Of a stretch of 64,000 nt of DNA, positions 21,737 to 34,905 are shown piece after piece. Source of the stretch: Erpobdella octoculata (Eukaryota > Annelida > Clitellata > Hirudinida > Erpobdellidae). A program made the translations under genes and the position numbers. The stretch lies in NCBI GenBank assembly GCA_963978895.1, contig OZ022238.1, positions 28,466,117 through 28,530,116 on the forward strand, read 5' to 3'. Every line of letters starts with the position of its first letter. The first letter of the stretch is position 1. The notes below the pieces were generated by a model. That model ran no database searches. It was not told the DNA's origin and saw only the letters and a list, made by a program, of their open reading frames with translations.

Positions 21737-22341
21737 ATTGACCAAGTTTTGTTGCAAACCTTTTCTATTATATGAGATAGTTCACGTAATTTAACTCGCC
21801 CACGAAGTTCAGAAAAAGCAAAAGGCCGGCGGTACAGGAACCGAACATAAACAAAGACGATTAAAAACAAATAATGAAATGTGGAAGTACCATAGATATA
21901 TATGGGAAGTACGTAGATAAAAATAAAATATGACCAAAATAAAATGCGAGGGAAGGTATTAATTAAGACTAAAATCAAAGAAGCAAATATAAATTAAATT
22001 TAACATAATAATTGTTGGTGTTAGTTTTCGTCGATACAAATGTTAAAAAAAAAATACAGGTGTTAGTTTTTCACCGATAAGAATTGAAGGCCTTATTGAA
22101 CACCCTCTTTTCTAATTTAATTAATAACACAAACATTACATTACGTAGACGTTAATTTTTAGATTTTTCTCGCTCTTGGTATTCTAGTTTATGTATTATT
22201 TTCGGTCATATTTATTTTATATTTCCTCTTATGATTTCAATGGTAATTAATACATCCCTTTGTTTTATTTTTTGCTCTTAATTTTATTGATTTATTTTCT
22301 TTCTATCTATGTATACTTCGACATTTAAGGCCTTCAATTCT

Positions 22342-22345
<4 letters not shown>
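21700..22345. other. Transposase 5' flank with short TA run and a 17-bp inverted repeat
   Basis: A short (TA)n run lies at 21706-21732. AAGAATTGAAGGCCTTA at 22079-22095 is repeated inverted at about 22327-22343 (TAAGGCCTTCAATTCTT), bracketing about 230 bp that may be a small insertion. The likely transposase promoter lies in here but no clear TATA site can be singled out. Confidence 0.5.
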
Positions 22346-22530
<185 letters not shown>

Positions 22531-24276
22531 AGTCGTATTTTTCGCAATTTTACTATATAACATATCAGTGAAATTCGCGTCTTTTCCTGACGACTTATTA
22601 AATATTAAACCTCGGGGTGTAATAAAGATTTTTGGATGTTTATTAAAAGACCACTAGATGATTGTGTGGCACTTTAAATGGTTGCTTAATAGTTGATAGT
22701 TACTGAGATATAGCGGTTGACGTAAGTCGTATTTTTCGCAATTCTACTATATAACATATCAGTGAAATTCGCGTCTTTTCCTGACGACTTATTAAATATT
22801 AAACCTAGGGGTGTAATAAAGATTTTTGGATGTTTATTAAAAGACCACTAGATGATAGTGTGGCACTTTAAATGGTTGCTTAATAGTTGATAGTTACTGA
22901 GATATAGCGGTTGACGTAAGTCGTATTTTTCGCAATTCTACTATATAACATATCAGTGAAATTCGCGTCTTTTCCTGACGACTTATTAAATATTAAACCT
23001 CGGGGTGTAATAAAGATTTTTGGATGTTTATTAAAAGACCACTAGATGATTGTGTGGCACTTTAAATGGTTGCTTAATAGTTGATAGTTACTGAGATATA
23101 GCGGTTGACGTAAGTCGTATTTTTCGCAATTCTACTATATAACATATCAGTGAAATTCGCGTCTTTTCCTGACGACTTATTAAATATTAAACCTCGGGGT
23201 GTAATAAAGATTTTTGGATGTTTATTAAAAGACCACTAGATGATTGTGTGGCACTTTAAATGGTTGCTTAATAGTTGATAGTTACTGAGATATAGCGGTT
23301 GACGTAAGTCGTATTTTTCGCAATTCTACTATATAACATATCAGTGAAATTCGCGTCTTTTCCTGACGACTTATTAAATATTAAACCTCGGGGTGTAATA
23401 AAGATTTTTGGATGTTTATTAAAAGACCACTAGATGATTGTGTGGCACTTTAAATGGTTGCTTAATAGTTGATAGTTACTGAGATATAGCGGTTGACGTA
23501 AGTCGTATTTTTCGCAATTCTACTATATAACATATCAGTGAAATTCGCGTCTTTTCCTGACGACTTATTAAATATTAAACCTCGGGGTGTAATAAAGATT
23601 TTTGGATGTTTATTAAAAGACCACTAGATGATTGTGTGGCACTTTAAATGGTTGCTTAATAGTTGATAGTTACTGAGATATAGCGGTTGACGTAAGTCGT
23701 ATTTTTCGCAATTCTACTATATAACATATCAGTGAAATTCGCGTCTTTTCCTGACGACTTATTAAATATTAAACCTCGGGGTGTAATAAAGATTTTTGGA
23801 TGTTTATTAAAAGACCACTAGATGATTGTGTGGCACTTTAAATGGTTGCTTAATAGTTGATAGTTACTGAGATATAGCGGTTGACGTAAGTCGTATTTTT
23901 CGCAATTCTACTATATAACATATCAGTGAAATTCGCGTCTTTTCCTGACGACTTATTAAATATTAAACCTCGGGGTGTAATAAAGATTTTTGGATGTTTA
24001 TTAAAAGACCACTAGATGATTGTGTGGCACTTTAAATGGTTGCTTAATAGTTGATAGTTACTGAGATATAGCGGTTGACGTAAGTCGTATTTTTCGCAAT
24101 TCTACTATATAACATATCAGTGAAATTCGCGTCTTTTCCTGACGACTTATTAAATATTAAACCTCGGGGTGTAATAAAGATTTTTGGATGTTTATTAAAA
24201 GACCACTAGATGATTGTGTGGCACTTTAAATGGTTGCTTAATAGTTGATAGTTACTGAGATATAGCGCTTTACGTC
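22531..24276. repeat. Satellite-like array, nine 194-bp units
   Basis: Units start AGTCGTATTTTTCGCAATT at 22531, 22725, 22919, 23113, 23307, 23501, 23695, 23889 and 24083, an exact period of 194 bp. They are almost identical: the first has a T for C change near its start, and the second differs in CCTAGG for CCTCGG and GATAGTG for GATTGTG. The last unit ends at 24276, where the right TIR starts, and changes sequence only in its last few bases. No ORF is conserved. Possible transposase-binding subterminal repeats, or a nascent satellite. Confidence 0.97.
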
Positions 24277-24542
24277 AGCGTTATAGAATGCTCTGTGTAT
24301 GCCATTCGCCGTGCGCCTCAGGCTATCTATCTATTGTTTACGTTTAGAACCAACTCGATTTCTTCGGAATTTCTGTGGGTGTATTGAATTTGAGTGCATA
24401 TTATAACTTAATAGACCTGTATCTTTTATTACCGATGTTTTTTTTTTATTAAAGTGAATTTTGTTTCCGAGTCTGCTAGCTTCACCCATACATTCACTCT
24501 ACGTAATCCCATACTAATCGAGTCTGCCAGCTTAACTCCAGT
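24277..24542 (-). repeat. Right terminal inverted repeat of the 9.63-kb element
   Basis: Inverted match to 14913-15175, followed immediately by the 8-bp duplication GTATAATT at 24543-24550. Confidence 0.92.
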
Positions 24543-24965
24543 GTATAATTATAGCACGTTACCTTCAAATGACGAAGAAAATTTTGATCCTGAAATTGAC
24601 TTAGCTACCACTCTGTCACCTTTCCCGCTAGTTATTTAAAAAAAATTACCATCAAGTAACGGAGGCAAATTACACATTCTTACGCAATTAAAATCGCAAT
24701 CTATACTATCTGCCATGTTGTTAAAAACTATTTGGTTACCGCTCAAATCGATTTTTGGCTTGGCATAGAAATAACAGCATAGAAAAAATATGTTAGGATT
24801 TTGATTTTCGAATATTAAAATAAAATCGAAAATCGTCAAAAAATGATTTCAAATCAAAATCATAATTAAACTTTGCAAAATGATTTCAAATCAAAATCAA
24901 AAATCAATATTTTGATTTGAAATCGTGATTTCAAATCATTTGATTTCAAATCCTACTCAACACTG

Positions 24966-24990
24966 CTAAACAGCACCATATATACTATTT
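24966..24990. repeat. Right piece of the split palindrome
   Basis: Begins with the duplicated CTAAACAG and continues CACCATATATACTATTT, completing arm 2 of the palindrome begun at 13370. Confidence 0.9.
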
Positions 24991-25284
24991 GAAATTGAAG
25001 CTTCCAGTTCTCCGAGCAAGCAATCTAGGCACGGATGTTCTGTTGAGGAAAAACTTAATGGTTATTTTGGGGTTTCAAAAAGATTAGCTGCTAATCAAAC
25101 TGGACTAAGTTTCTGGACAGTCTCAGAGACAGTGTATCCTCTAATAGCAGCCTTCGCTAAATACCTTATCTCTGTACCTGCTTCAGAGGCATATGTGGAG
25201 CGCATCTTCTCGGTTTGCAGTGATATGACTGCAGGAAAAAGAAACAGGCTCTCCAAGAATCTAGAAACTCGGGTTTTTTTTTAA
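24991..25284 (+). pseudogene. hAT transposase C-terminal dimerisation domain (element A)
   Basis: Open in one frame for 97 codons to the TAA at 25282-25284. It carries the hAT C-terminal signature: YPLIAAFAKYLISVPASEAY, then VERIFSVCSDMTAGKRNRLS. The frame starts at the palindrome edge, and everything upstream of the dimerisation domain is missing. It lies on the opposite strand from the element B remnants, which confirms that two distinct hAT elements are nested. There is no frameshift within the preserved part. Confidence 0.85.
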
Positions 25285-25508
25285 ATGAACTCGAAGTTTT
25301 ACCATTTTGTAAATAAATAAATAAAAAAATTTTTTTTGGCTGTGTATAGAATCTACAGATAACTGTAACTTTAACTTAAAAATAAATAAGTGTAATAGTA
25401 ACTGAAAAATGTTTATGGAAAAATAACTTTAACTGAAACTGAAAAATGTTGTAACTTTAACTGTAACTGTAACTGAAAAGTTGTAACTGAAATATCACTA
25501 ACCCACAC

Positions 25509-25605
25509 CCCTTGCAGACGCTGGTGACGCCAGCGGGATTCGAACCGCCGACTCTCAGGTCCACAGGCAAATGCCTTACACATTTACTAGCATCTATCTT
25601 AAGAC
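25509..25605 (-). mobile_element. SINE, 5' tRNA-like half, split by hAT insertion
   Basis: On the minus strand it carries a B-box-like GGTTCGAATCCCGCTGGCG followed by TCACCAGCG, as in the SINE at 36251. The remainder of the SINE is at 13030-13095. Its duplicated ACCCACAC marks the hAT insertion point. Confidence 0.7.
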
Positions 25606-25672
25606 CTTCTTCTTTTGCTAGTTTAGGCCTAGATGCTCCACTCAATTTATCACCTGATTTGCGTTTATTACC
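25566..25672 (-). pseudogene. N-terminal remnant of the outer hAT transposase
   Basis: The minus strand reads PGGNKRKSGDKLSGASRPKL then AKEEG before running into the SINE. A Lys/Arg-rich start immediately inside the TIR is usual for ZMYM-like hAT proteins. It pairs with the zinc-finger remnant at 12668-12880. The overlap with the SINE 5' end is approximate. Confidence 0.5.
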
Positions 25673-25950
25673 TCCGGGCCTATAGCTAAATCCGCCACTG
25701 GTGGGGGATGTTCTTTAGAAATTTTTCACATTTTCTTCAAAAAAGCTGATGACCTGTGAGGGGTAGTCGCAGCGACGGATCCAGGATTTTCTGGTGGGGG
25801 GATGATCTGACCAAAAGTTGACAAAAAGATTTTTTACAAGTTACAAACAATCAGTATGCACAAAGACAAAAAGTAAAGAAAAAAATAAGTTTTTTAACAC
25901 AAACTTTAATTTTAAATACCCTCGATTTCGAAATACAAAAGATGTTCCGT

Positions 25951-27449
<1,499 letters not shown>

Positions 27450-27735
27450 TTGAATGAATGACTCCTAAACACCTCTCTGCTGTTACTAGATTAGAAAGCA
27501 AATTGACTCCTCTTCCAAATATAAAGCATTTCTGATTTGATGGAAAAAAGTTGACCCCATTGCATTTGTTTTCTATTAAAAGTCGACATTTGAAAATGCA
27601 TTCAATTCTCGACCTTGCTGTGCTCTTGTAAGGAGCAGTGTTACTGCCACATCAACGGGTCAAGTATATGTCTTCAGGTCTAATGCAGTTTGAAAGCCCT
27701 GTGTGCAATATCAACAAAAATATTCTAAATAACAT
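27450..27735 (-). pseudogene. Inverted duplicate of the PAN-like first exon, with stop
   Basis: The minus-strand sequence matches the exon at 40007-40292 over its whole length, including the ATG (27733-27735) and a GTAAAAAT donor just beyond 27450. Differences include a TGA where the other copy has AGA, just after the DIYLTR motif, which truncates the protein near residue 32. The Cys pattern downstream is otherwise kept: RSRIECIFKCRLL, NKCNGVNFFPSNQ, and TAERC. A recent duplication in opposite orientation, 12.3 kb away. Confidence 0.8.
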
Positions 27736-28081
27736 TTGTTTGTTAATTTGTTCAAGCTTTTGTCAATCACACAATTAAATTTTCTGGTTTTATTTTATCA
27801 CTGATACGCAAATGACTTGAACTTTGCTTAAATACAAAATTGAACAATTCTAGAATGCAGAATAATTTTTAATTTTTCTTGTAAAAACGTTTTTCTCAAC
27901 ATTTAATTAGCTTAACGTTGAATAATTCAAAAACTTCTTGAAAATCCTTGCACAACGTTAATGACTTTATTTTATGAAAAAAAAACTTATAAGTACGAGC
28001 CTATTTTGTCGTTCATCAAATGCGAAAAAGCCTTAGCTCAACTCATTAAACACCGGTCTCTCGTATTTTTTTTACAAATCC

Positions 28082-29577
28082 CTACTATAAAAGCGCAATG
28101 ATGTATTATGTATGTCACCCGATTAGCATCTGCAGGTCTGAAAAAACTCACGTTTATAGATTATGAGAAGCTGAACACGGTTTTTGGTTAAAATGTTTAA
28201 ATAAAAAGTTATTAGCCGCGAAAGTTTAACGCTTTGCAGATATATATAATGCATCGTACGTCATCTTTCAATATAAACAAGTTGAAAATAAATAAATCTT
28301 CGAAGTAGAAAGCCGGTGGGTTTTCCCCAATTATAATTATATAAAAATAGAAATTATTCCAATATTTTAATTATTAATAATATTATTAATAAAGAAAATT
28401 AACTTATTTGCTAATATTATTCCTATTATTGGAAAGTTATACGCTTTGCGGAAACATTTAATGAAATTATTATTAACGACATTTTACTATTTTGCAATTA
28501 TTATTCCTCTTATTTTAATTATTTATAATATTATTATTTACGAAAATTAACTAATTTAGATTAATTTCCTATTATTGGAAAGTTCGACGCATTGCGATAT
28601 ATTTAATGACATTTTATTAACGACATTTTTCTATTTTGTAATTATTATTCCTCTTATTTTAATTATTTATAATATTATTATTTACGAAAATTAACTAATT
28701 TGCTAATATTATTCCTATTATTGGAAAGTTCGACGCTTTGCGGATATATTTTGAGCATACGTCATAACTCAATGTAAACAAGCTGAAAATAAATAAATCA
28801 CCGAAGTAGTACATCGGCGGGTTTTCTCATTATCAGCCATTGAAGGTTGGGTTTTTTTGTAGGCTGTTTTTTCATTATCAGCCATTAAAGTTTGGGTTTT
28901 TTCTTAGGCTTTTTTTTCACTATCACCCAATAAATGTTGTTTTTTTCGTAAATCTGTTTTTTCCAATCAAATCAAATTAATATTGTGTTCTTCGTAGTCA
29001 GTTTTTCCACTATCACACAATAAATGTGGGTTTTTTTCGTAGGCTATTTTTTGCAATATAGCCCATTTAAGCTTTTTTTCGTAGGCAGTTTTTCCAAATT
29101 CATCCAATCAAATAGAAGACCATTCCAAAACGTTTTCAAGTTATAAATCATCTGCTACTGGCTGACATAGTCACATGCTTCGCTTGCGAAGCGTGCGTAA
29201 AGTTATTAATATAATAGCGCTTTTGTGTTGTTTTTGAGCTTAGAGTGCGATTTGATTACGACTACCTTTACTATTAATATGTAAAAACTCACACGCTTCG
29301 CGCGCGAAGCGTCCGTCAAGTGGTGGTCCCTACTATAAAAGCGCAATGATGTATTATGTATTATGTATTATGTCACTCGATTAGCATCTGCAGGTCTGAA
29401 AAAACTCACGTTGATAGAATATGAGACGCTGAACACGGTTTGTTAGGGCACTTTTTTGTTAAAATGTTAATATAAAAAGTTATTAGCCGCGAAAGTTCTA
29501 CGTTTTGCGGATATATATAATGCATCGTACGTCATCTTTCATTATAAACAAGTTGAAACTAAACAAATCGCCGAAGG
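28082..29577 (+). repeat. Pair of 225-245-bp direct repeats about 1.25 kb apart, plus internal repeats
   Basis: 28082-28305 and 29330-29577 both begin CTACTATAAAAGCGCAATGA. They share GATTAGCATCTGCAGGTCTG, GCTGAACACGGTTT and CGTACGTCATCTTTC. A partial third copy lies at about 28729-28815. Between them ATTATTGGAAAGTTCGACGC recurs at about 28430, 28570 and 28715, with tandem GGGTTTTTTCGTAGGCTGTTTTT-like units of about 55-60 bp at 28815-29095. GC palindromes GCTTCGCTTGCGAAGC (29178-29193) and CGCTTCGCGCGCGAAGCG (29294-29311) sit near the second copy. Probably a Helitron-like or other non-autonomous element; no coding. Confidence 0.65.
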
Positions 29578-31307
29578 CGAATATTTCCGACTTGACGCAT
29601 ATTTACATTTTTTTACTGAAAACATAAAAAGGCAATTTTCCAGCAAGACGTGCAGAACACACAATACTAACACAAAACAAAAAATATATAAATATACAAC
29701 TTAAACATACATTTTAAATACTTTTTTCCTCATAAAAACTTTAGTAGCCATTCACTACGACCCTCCCATCACTTTGAGCATTATAAAAGTTTTTCATTAA
29801 AGAGATAAAGCAATTCAATAACCCGTAAGTTCATAAGCGCCCGCAAGCATGGACAAAGAGGGCACTTTCCGCCACCAGAAAAAGCCAAAAATTAAAAACT
29901 TAAAAATATTGTAGATCTGCAGGTACAAAATAGCCTTTAGCAGTGGCGCACTAAAAATTTTTTGATACGGGGGTTAAGACATAATTTTAACTTTAGTTAT
30001 TTAATACTTGTTAAACATTTTCAAGCAGCAAAACAAATTCAATACAGTTAAGTCAAGTTTGATTTATAAAAGCAAAATAGTTTTATTTTAAATTTAAAAT
30101 ATATTTATTTTTAAAAATGTCAAAAAAATGTGTGTAAGTTAGACAAATAAAACATTTTTCAAATAACAATGTTGATATTATTTTATCTTAAACGGAGTCC
30201 ACTGTTGGCGAACAACTTCTCAAAAAAGTTTTTTTGATTCTCAATTATATGAAAAAATCCAAATAATTTCCATACATGCAAGAGTAGGGATAGACTACAA
30301 CATATAAAATGGCCAATAAACAAAGATATTTTTTCATCACTTTTTTGTGATTTTATTATCAATAAGACCAGTTTATTATTACCGCGTCACAAATATAAAA
30401 TGATTGCTTGATATAATTGATATGTAGTCTATAATCGCAAAGTTTAATTACAAATAGCAATGATTACTGATTACTACACTTCTTTATTGGAAGATAATTT
30501 TGGAATTTTTTAAAGGCCCTGACCAGAAGATTCGGGGTTGCTAAACGCAACACTGGTTGTAAGTTTTATCACTTAAGTAGTCTTCAGCCTTGGGAAACAA
30601 ATAAAAATCTGTCATCATGTCTAAAAAATAGAATTGTAAAATATAGTTCAGAAGATTCATAACAGGATTAATTGTTCAAAAATATCAGTTGATGAAGGCG
30701 CACATGATCATATTGACCATAATGATGCTCCAAAATTTGAACCATTCTTACCTTCAATGAAGTTTTAAGAATTAACATTTTATTCCAGTAATTAAAACAG
30801 CTGTACTTATTGCTAGCAGATACATGCACAATTAAAGGATCATTCGAAGAATAAAAACAAGGTTCGGGTCAAATTTGAGATAACAGTTTTTTCGCGTTTG
30901 GGCTATATATGATGTGTACACTGAAAAACAGTCTCTACAACAATTACAGAAAACAATATCTTAGCAAAGTTGTTTACACATTTCAAAATATTTATTTTTA
31001 TTTTCAAGGAACAAACCAAACAATGAGTTATCACATTTACTTATACAGGTTATATAGCTTTAGCTGTTATTAAAAATCAAAGCTAAGTTTAAAAGGTGAC
31101 TCTATGACTTTAATTCATATGATGATATATTCAATGAATAAATAATTGATTTAAACAGACAGACAGTTTGGCAGTGTAGGAGATATTAACCTTTCCAACT
31201 AAAGCATTTTTAATTTTTAAGCGTAGTTAAAAAAAATTAAAACTGTTTTATATACCCAATTTTGAAAACAAAATTTGGGGGCTCAGTGAGCCCACACCCC
31301 CACATAA
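29578..31307. other. AT-rich non-coding stretch
   Basis: A hAT-like start CAGTGGCGCACTAAAAATT occurs at about 29942 but I could not pair it with a right end. Nothing else identifiable. Confidence 0.4.
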
Positions 31308-31531
31308 TGTAATATTGTTTGAAATTATAATTATTTATTTAGCTATGTATTTTATATTTGCATTGGACTATTGTTTTATCGTTGTTCTACAGACTTTCTT
31401 CTCTTCTGGTTGGTCGTCCAGGGTTGCTCTCGTATTCGCCAGGTGATGGTAAGCTGTGATTATCATTTGTATTTTGAAAGCAGATTGTTGTTTAATTCAA
31501 TAAACTCGAAACACGACACACAATTTTGGGG
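31308..31531 (+). repeat. Possible solo LTR
   Basis: Starts TGTAATATTGTTTG and ends AATAAACTCGAAACACGACACACA, that is TG...CA with an AATAAA 18 bp before the end. No second copy and no target duplication were seen. The short ORF inside (31371-31559) has no recognisable domain. Confidence 0.3.
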
Positions 31532-31879
31532 AAAAGAAGAAACGGGAAGGAGAATATGAGAGTAGAAGAGGGAAAAAAAGAAGTTGGTCTCATGCAAACA
31601 TTTTTGCGGGCACGCATTCCTACGTTTATTGCTCTTCTTATAAATTGAAATAAATTTATTGGCAATTAAATGCTATGAATTATTGCAAGTCTATCGTCAC
31701 CAAACGATGCGTCAAAGTGGACTGAGTCATTTAAAACAAAGCGACTCATCTGAAGACAAATGAAAACACACAAAACAAAATTAATGGGCATCAATTAATA
31801 TTATTAATGAAATGATATAAGCAAAATAAAGTTTTCAACGTTAGATGTTTCTAAATATGTTTACAATTCATTTGAATAA

Positions 31880-31960
31880 ATGCGTCAATATTTTGTCAGC
31901 AACACCGCCTTGCCTAAATGCAAGCGCTCTTACCACTTAGCCACCCGACACCCACCAAAA
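31880..31960 (-). mobile_element. tRNA-derived SINE fragment
   Basis: The minus strand carries TGGCTAAGTGGTAAGAGCGCTTGC-like A-box sequence and AAGGCGGTGTTGCTGAC, the same order as the SINEs at 32168-32250 and 60455-60540. Truncated before the B box. Confidence 0.5.
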
Positions 31961-32167
31961 ATTGATAAGTAAAAGTCCCAGTCTTTCGGAGCTACTTAAC
32001 ATTAGACTACGACTATGATAGGCTCAGAACTCCTTACTTCGGCTCGACAGCTAGTCTGCTGCCAGATAGATAATTTATGAAGTGAAACATTGCGTTGAAA
32101 TGTTTCGAGAGCCTACATATAAAATGACTTAACTGCCATCACATGTAACGAAAACATTTATATGACT

Positions 32168-32250
32168 TTAGAAGGAATCGAACCCGCTTGTTGTCGGCAA
32201 CACCGCCTCGCCTAAAAGCAAGCCCTCTTACCACGACTAGGTGAGCATAA
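32168..32250 (-). mobile_element. tRNA-derived SINE fragment
   Basis: On the minus strand: TCGTGGTAAGAGGGCTTGC, then GGCGAGGCGGTGTTGCCGAC, then B-box-like GGGTTCGATTCCTTC. It lacks acceptor-stem pairing for a functional tRNA, and the family is repeated, so it is called a SINE rather than a tRNA gene. Confidence 0.55.
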
Positions 32251-32580
32251 CATAGCATACCATAAATATGCTGATCAACTCCGCCTCGCTAATTGCAAGC
32301 CAGTCCCAAGCCTGGATAAAGGAGGAGGGACAGTTAAAAGGATCAAACTTTGATCCACGACAGGAAGCACTTATGTGCTTCCAACATACAGCCAATTCAG
32401 TCTTAAAACACTTGATGTAAAGGACTATAAACTATCATAAAAAAATATGCTGATGACACGCAACTTTTTTAATCTCTTTCTCACAGCGACTCTGAGTCGG
32501 GAATTAAAAGACTTACAGACTGCATCAGATCTATTGAAAACTGGTTTTTGCACAACAACCTCCAATACGCAATTGGAGTT
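32250..32580 (+). pseudogene. LINE reverse-transcriptase fragment split by a SINE
   Basis: Excluding the SINE at 32276-32442, the plus strand reads YADDTQLF, then (after a stop) SLSHSDSESGIKRLTDCIRS and IENWFLHNNLQ. This is the catalytic YADD block and following region of an L2/CR1 reverse transcriptase. It is too short to assign further. The SINE sits within the YADD codons. Confidence 0.7.
32276..32442 (+). mobile_element. SINE family S2, copy 1, with target duplication
   Basis: It starts CAACTCCGCCTCGCTAATTG, ends ...GTAAAGGACTATAAACTATCATAAAA and is flanked by AAATATGCTGAT on both sides (32264-32275, 32443-32454). Copy 2 at 62367-62546 and the truncated copy 3 near 60062-60117 show the same 3' end and A tail. 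Confidence 0.85.
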
Positions 32581-33227
32581 TTTGTGTTATTAATCAACTT
32601 TTTATTAATAACACAAATCATTTATTAACACAAGATGGTTTAGCCGAAACTGGCCGGTAAACCCTTTTTATTTAATAAATGTCTCAATTCGTTAAAAACA
32701 ACGGAAGACGAATGACATTAAAAAAACGTTTTGAATACCAAACGGGGCTACGATATTTAATGGGCAGTTTAACTACTATAGCTGAAACCAGTGTTATTTC
32801 CATTCTTTAAATAATTTCCATTTTCATTCTTATTTCCATTTGAGCTCTTAGATTTCCATTCTAATTCTAATTACCATTAATAAAATAATGTTCATTCTAA
32901 TTCTAATTCCATTAATTTTTTTTTCAAATAATTTCCATTCCAATTCTAATTCCATTAATTTTTTTTTCAAATAATTTCCATTCCAATTCTAATTCCATTA
33001 TTTTTTAAAAAATAATTCCTATTTCAATTTTAATTCCATTTTAATTTCAAAAATTTCTATTCAATTCTAATTATCATTGCTAAAAAATTTCTATTTCTAT
33101 TCTATTTCCATTATAATCTCAAAAATTATTTTATTATTTTATTCTATTTTCATTATTAAAAATAACAGTTACTATTTTCGTTTTGCTTTTCATTCCTTTT
33201 CAACACTTTTTAGTGATACGCTAGAAC

Positions 33228-34168
33228 CAGCCGCGGTCCCAGGATTTTCTGGTGGGGGGATGATAAATTTATTGTTGATTGGGAGTTTTTTAGAGTTAGG
33301 CAGAACCAAACATGAAAGCATAAATCCAATGGACACTTCAATAACATGCTGTGATATATTATATTATTATTAATATTCTAAGTCAAACAAGCAAAATAAG
33401 AATAATAAAATGTCATGACAAATCCAGTAGTTAATTTGTTAACGAAACATTGTTTATAACGTTTTCGATAAAAAAAAATCGTGTTCCTTGTGTATGCAAC
33501 ATAAGGAGTTAAGACGTTAAGACGTTCGTCGTTCACTTTACCACCTTTAGTCTTCACGGAGAACAGTGTGTATTTTCCCTTTTCGATTAATACATATATA
33601 TACACTGGATCCTCGATATTACGCGAATTTTCGGGTCCAACGCCAAATTTGCGCTATATCCAATCTGCGTTTTAGTGAATCACAAGACATATTGTGCTTT
33701 TTTGGGGATCCATCATCCAATCGGCGTTATCGTAATCGAATGCGCGCTTTATCCACAGGCGCAATATCGAGGGTCCAGTGTATATGGAAAAACTAGTGTT
33801 CTAAACTTGCACAAACTCAATTTTTCTTCAAAATAATTTTAAACAATGCCAGCAAACAACGATAAATAGAAAACCCAAAAACAACTGAAAACTGAATGAG
33901 AATCACCTTATCATTTATAAATTGCTAGTTGCAGGACATAATCACCTTTGGTTGGTCAAGCATATCTTACTTAGGTGTAGTTATGAGATATTAATTGCGC
34001 ATTGCTGATGCCAATATATTTCTTTATTTTTTATAAGTGTATCTAGGTACTCGTTGGCGCGTGTTGTTTGGTAGTACGTTTAACTTCATTTATCCATTGA
34101 AAAAAATTGAGCACTTAGGCAAGTGGGGGGATGCATCCCCAGCATCGCCAATGGTGGGACGGTGCCTG
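33228..34168. mobile_element. Probable small hAT-like element
   Basis: The termini CAGCCGCGGTCCC and inverted GGGACGGTGCCTG are imperfect, with flanks GCTAGAAC (33220-33227) and GCTAAAAC (34169-34176) matching at 7 of 8 positions. The left end also carries AGGATTTTCTGGTGGGGGGA, found at 25790-25809 as well. It hosts the MITE 33603-33780. Confidence 0.5.
33603..33780. mobile_element. 178-bp MITE with pogo/Tigger-like TIRs and TA duplication
   Basis: CACTGGATCCTCGATATTAC at the left is matched by inverted GCAATATCGAGGGTCCAGTG at the right, flanked by TA on each side (33601-33602, 33781-33782). The TIR style CAGTGGACCCTCGATAT is that of Tc1/mariner-pogo MITEs. Non-coding. Confidence 0.85.
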
Positions 34169-34905
34169 GCTAAAACTGAAACTAATACGTAGTGGCAACA
34201 ATCAACTTGTCAAACATTTATTATAAGTAAACCGTAAAACCAAACATGCAAAAATAAACTATAAATAATTACTTTCAACTCTATGAAAATGATTACGAAG
34301 ACTGTATGATCAGATCAAGTTGATATTGTTACCGTGATAGAAACATGCGCATGTAGATTTTAGATAGCCGTTTATAATTCATGTTGTTATGAAGTTTAAT
34401 TTATTCAGCTATTTTATGCATTCTATTTTAATTATCTTACAGTAATGTATTTATCTAACAATAAGAAGCCAACAACACTGTCTAACTCACTGACTATATG
34501 CCAATCCAATAACTGAGGCCTGTCCGTCAATAATTTGGGGATGGAGTTTTATTGGGGATGGAGTACTACTTTATATCCAAATAATTACTATTTCTCATTT
34601 TAATTCCATTTTAAATCAGAAAATAATTTTTACTTCCCATTCTAATTCCATTTTAAATTGGAAAATAATTACTATTTCTCATTCTAATTCCATTTTCTTA
34701 AAAGAAATAATTTCTACTTTTCATTCTAATTCCATTTTGAATTGAAAAATAATTTCTACTTCTAATTCCATTTTTTTACGTGATTTTCATTTCTATTTCT
34801 AACTTCATTCCAAATTTAATTTCTATTTCTAATTCCCATTCCCGATAAAAAATAATTTCTATTTCAATTCCTAATTCAATTACCATTAATGGAAATAACA
34901 CTGAT

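Larger units (their letters stand above)
32789..34903. mobile_element. Probable hAT-like element with TTCCATTCTAATTC subterminal arrays
   Basis: CAGTGTTATTTCCATT at 32789 and its inverted form AATGGAAATAACACTG ending at 34903 act as TIRs. Several hundred bases at each end are degenerate ATTTCCATTCTAATTC units (32810-33180 and 34570-34880). No convincing 8-bp duplication remains (GCTGAAAC on the left, ATACTAGC on the right), perhaps because the right flank is a later Helitron-like insertion. A nested element occupies the centre. Confidence 0.6.

Noticed and set aside
21566..21757. N-terminal extension of the transposase
   Set aside because: The first codons come from a non-ATG start and a TA run; the first plausible ATG is at 21565.
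22531..24276. CRISPR-like regular repeats
   Set aside because: The whole 194-bp unit is repeated, with no unique spacers, and it lies in a eukaryotic transposon.
29942..31300. hAT element starting CAGTGGCGCACT
   Set aside because: No matching inverted right end or duplication found.
32168..32250. Functional tRNA gene
   Set aside because: B-box-like sequence is present but the cloverleaf is not convincing and related copies are repeated; better explained as SINEs. The same holds for 36251-36330, 25509-25605 and 60455-60542.
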